DNA from: Ophioderma brevispina
Lineage: Eukaryota; Echinodermata; Ophiuroidea; Amphilepidida; Ophiodermatidae
Direction: 5' to 3'
NCBI GenBank assembly: GCA_023653785.1
Contig: JAMKCH010022276.1
Span: 1-64,000 of the forward strand
Length of the DNA: 64,000 bases
Shown one piece after another: positions 61,096 through 64,000 of the stretch. The notes beneath the pieces were generated by a model. It made no database searches, was not told the DNA's origin, and worked only from the letters and a program-made list of their open reading frames with translations. Numbering within the stretch: the stretch's first letter is position 1; every line of letters starts with the position of its first letter. A program made the translations under genes and the position numbers.

Positions 61096-61100
61096 GTGCA

Positions 61101-61706
61101 GAATTGTATCAAACAGAGGAAATTGGTGTTGAATCAATAACTTTTGACATTTTTCCTATGTTGGGAAACTCCAAAAGACTCATTTTAAAAAAAAATATTT
61201 ACAGGTAAAACTCTTGTTTTATCGCTATTTGCACAGAAATAAGGACACTTTGAACTAACAAATGGTAACTTTCCTAATTTATTTACTATGACAATCTGTT
61301 TCAAATGTAGCATGTGAGGACACAGGGCTGCCAAATGTTTGCACTGTGTTGAACCATTCCACAGCAGACGACATTTCGGCTGCTAAATTTTGGGCACCTG
61401 CACAGGCATTATGGCATGACGGTACAGCTATGTTTTATTTTTGTTTAAAACATGTTTGTGAATTATTGGAGTGGGGTGATGCTGCTGCAAAAATTGTAAT
61501 TACACCCCTAACTCCTATTTAAAATGTTTTAATTATCACTTAAATTGTAATTCAAATAATGCAACTAACAATAGACAGCAATATTTGGATATATTTAAAG
61601 GGTTCTATTTATGAAATATATGAAGGGGCATACATTTATGTGTGAAAATATGCATCAACTAATATAGTGCAGCGTTAAAATATTTATGCAATCATTATGC
61701 AAAAAA
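61101..61706. other. Unclassified spacer upstream of the exon array
   Basis: This is where a SEM1 upstream intron or first exon would lie. No acidic coding segment or start was recognised on the minus strand. Confidence 0.5.
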
Positions 61707-62520
61707 TTAAAGGGGCATTTCGTGATCCATAGCCTGGTCCTGCGACTTACCTAAAAAAAGTTGAGATTTTTATGTCCTTCTGAACCGTTGGCCCGAGTAT
61801 AGTATGTATGCCTATCTTTTCTCTTACGTCTAATTCGATTACCTTATTGTAATTTTGTATTTTCTGTCCGTAAACGGCCAGAAATTACAACACAGTGGCC
61901 TATGGGGCACTGTGATACAAACATTTGCTCATAACATCAAAATACACGGTCAGAATCAACTAAAATTTTAGAAATGGCCTTTTCTCAAGGATCTCGTGAA
62001 ACCAAAAACCAAATCAATATGCATAGTGGGCAGTGGGGTTCGACCCCCACCCTTTTTATTTACCCCACCCTTTTTACCGAGGCACCCTTTATACCGTACT
62101 GAAATTTTCGGACCCCACCCTTTTTTATCAATCGCAACTGGCAATATTTGTGATTACCTGTAAACAGTAACATAAACTTCCATCACAGATTATCACATGT
62201 GTACTGTATTTTAAAAGTGACAATTATATATCATAGTAATATTTAATATTTAATATTTTTTGTTGGCCATATCCAAATTAGCACAGGAGGTACACGTAAT
62301 GAACCAGAATAGGCAGTGGGGTTTGACCCCCACCCTTTTTATTTACCCCACCCTTTTTATTTACCCCACCCTTTTTACCGAGGCACCCTTTATACTGAAA
62401 ATTTGTCAGCCCCCCACCCTTTAACAAAAAAACCAACCGCTGTTCAGGATTTCCAACCGGCACCCTTTAAAAAGGGTGGACTGCCCCAGTGTATGCTAGG
62501 ATCACAAAATGCACCTTTAA
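61707..62520 (+). mobile_element. M1 MITE split by a nested element
   Basis: Starts TTAAAGGGGCATTTCGTGAT and ends GGATCACAAAATGCACCTTT AA; both ends are better preserved than in the other copies. The interior matches 59199-59542 until about 62018, where another element enters. Confidence 0.75.
62024..62491. mobile_element. Nested CAGTGGGG-ended element
   Basis: The left end has GGGCAGTGGGG then CCCCCACCCTTTTT. The right end has AAAAAGGGTGG then CTGCCCCAGTG, an inverted relative. TATGCA and TATGCT flank it, a likely short target duplication. The left-end sequence is partly repeated inside at 62312-62400. The C-rich plus-strand and G-rich minus-strand frames are by-products. Confidence 0.6.
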
Positions 62521-63299
62521 CCTGCACAAATATATGTTATCCATATAATAAAACATGATTAATTTTTGGATATAAGTTTAATTGCATTCTGGGACAAGTT
62601 AGAAGACAGGCATCGCCACATTGTAGGCTACTGGACTGTTTCTTGGCTATTTTTTCAGAAGTCTTTATATGTGCAATTTTCTTGAAACCATCACCAAGTA
62701 ACATATTGGCTTCATTTATGGTTTTTCTTTTTTTTAAAATTCTTTACACTGAGCCTACTTGCAAATCTGAACTCTTTTTTGTGTACACGTGTGTGTGTGT
62801 GTAACTGTATGTAAGTGACAAAGATCTATCATTTTGGAACCAGTGACTTTGGAATTTACATTTGCTGTCACTATTATAGGTCTACATGTATACTCTGTTG
62901 GATCTCAAGTTTGGGGGTGGTCATCTAGGCCCTAGGTATTCACAGGCTGAGATTGGGTAGGTGTGCCCTTAATCATTATCTTTTTCTTTTGGGAAGGCAC
63001 CAAAATGGTTTTGTGATGTCTGTTGGGTTCCAGAGACAATAAATCATGTTTTCTTTATTGTAGTATCTGAATGGGCAAAGAAAGCCTTTTTGATAAATTT
63101 GAGTTTAAAGGTGCTAGGATCACACCGCAAATTGCAATTTCATTGTTTTACGCATACTAATTAGGCATTTTTTTCAGGATACACACTTCGAGGAAAATTA
63201 AATGTGCATCTCAGTGCATATTTGAATGTAACCCACTGTTTGACCACAATTACTGAATGTTTTATTCTTCTATGTAAAATGAAAGTCATTAAACCCTAA
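62521..63299. other. Unclassified spacer with GT microsatellite
   Basis: No gene seen. A GT dinucleotide run lies at 62789-62802. Confidence 0.55.
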
Positions 63300-64000
63300 C
63301 CAGGACCGGTTCGTTTTGCCGGCCAACGGCCCAAAATGGCAACGAAAGGCATTATTTTTATTTTTAACGGCCCAGATTCAACGAGAGCCAAAGTTTGCGT
63401 TTCATTGCATCTCGGCCGTTTTCCCGGCACAGAATAAGTAGCGTAAAGTCAATAACGGCCCAGATGCAACGAAAAAACATCTGGTCATTTTCCCCGGAAG
63501 CGCCCAAATGCAACGAAAAAACATAGCGTTCATTTTCCGGAGACGGCCCAGATGCAACGAAAAACATCGCGCCATTACCGGAAAGAAGTCCCAGATGCAA
63601 CGAGAAACATCGCGTGAAAATTGCAATAAAAACAGGGTAAATAAATAAATAATAAAAAATAAATAATGGATGCTATCACACTGATTGCAGACATTTGTAG
63701 CTAGAGGTCTCCAGTGTGAGAGGAGCTATACGCGACGTCATAGTCGTGCGTGCGCTATTATGCTACGTCATGCTCCGGTTTTACGTCATGAATACGTTTA
63801 TGATACTTAACCCAATAGCTTATCGAAAAATGTGGCGCTATCACACATCGAAAATCGAAATTGTCTATGGGTATTTGTACACACGTGTCACCCGCCTGAT
63901 GAAAAGCACTGCGCCTTCTGCGGGCAAAACCGGCCCAAATGCAGTGAAAAAGCAATCGCATTCATTTCCAGAAGTCAATAACGCCCAGATGCAACGAAAA
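63300..64000. repeat. ~44-bp minisatellite running off the window
   Basis: GGCCCAGATGCAACGAAAA-type units occur near 63369, 63459, 63502, 63547 and 63590, and again near 63933 and 63980 to the edge. TTCATTGCATCTCGGCC near 63400 is an inverted unit. Between 63612 and 63920 lies AT-rich and unclassified DNA. Minus-strand frames with CIWA motifs are by-products. Confidence 0.75.

Larger units (their letters stand above)
59878..61100 (-). repeat. SEM1: Tandem array of nine SEM1/DSS1-like exon units
   Basis: Nine units of about 135 bp. Read on the minus strand, each is an ACAG acceptor, a ~97-bp exon, a GTAAGATTAG donor and a 36-41-bp spacer (…GGGGAGATGAGGGATATT…). The consensus exon translates as EWEGDEEDPTDTN followed by [20 protein letters not shown]. 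The second part is the conserved core of SEM1/DSS1, an acidic, largely unfolded ~70-residue protein. It acts in the 26S proteasome lid, with BRCA2/RPA in DNA repair and in TREX-2 mRNA export. The exon enters in phase 1 and leaves in phase 2, which fits the known split before the C-terminal AELEKHG segment. No first or last SEM1 exon was found. All nine copies carry at least one indel as written, which may be decay or read error. Confidence 0.85.

Noticed and set aside
63364..63626. Minus-strand frames with repeated FFRCIWA motifs
   Set aside because: By-products of the ~44-bp minisatellite.

Overview
This window looks like non-genic DNA from a repeat-rich animal genome. I find no intact protein-coding gene, no rRNA gene, no operon structure and no CRISPR array. 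The evidence for an animal is GT...AG exon borders, tRNA-derived SINEs, dead non-LTR retrotransposons (LINEs), many short inverted-repeat (MITE-like or foldback) elements and several satellites. A marine invertebrate deuterostome (echinoderm or hemichordate) would fit, but the sequence does not prove it.

The most interesting feature is at 59,878-61,100 on the minus strand. It is a tandem array of nine ~135-bp units. Each unit carries a ~97-bp exon with a GTAAG donor side and an ACAG acceptor side. The consensus exon encodes the conserved acidic/tryptophan core of SEM1/DSS1 ([16 protein letters not shown]), a small protein of the proteasome lid, TREX-2 and BRCA2 complexes. No SEM1 first or last exon is visible in the window. 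Two neighbouring exons joined together would shift frame, and the spacers are only 36-41 bp, so the array cannot simply lengthen the protein.

Layout. 1-2.7 kb: AT-rich, no gene. 2.7-3.7 kb: ~61-bp satellite. 4.5-5.5 kb: polypyrimidine block. 5.5-10.1 kb: two direct copies of a ~1.58-kb repeat rich in TGACCT half-sites, with a foldback element between them. 10.1-20 kb: CACTG-ended MITE, a nest of a LINE and a foldback inside an older repeat ('repeat X'), and two more foldbacks. 20-22.8 kb: SINE, AT-rich block, dead LINE. 23.3-34.7 kb: segmental duplication A, B and partial C. 35-43 kb: sparse unclassified DNA with a SINE, a MITE, a tRNA-like relic and the best-preserved LINE reverse transcriptase (40.8-42.5 kb). 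43.6-44.8 kb: two degenerate tandem repeats. 44.7-58.6 kb: ~7.0-kb tandem duplication. 59-64 kb: MITEs, the SEM1 exon array, a nested insertion and a minisatellite that runs off the window.

Sequence quality appears uneven. Some duplicated blocks match almost base for base, while others differ mainly by single-base indels. That pattern suggests patches of uncorrected long-read sequence as well as real divergence, so frameshifts in single copies, including the SEM1 exons, should not be over-read.
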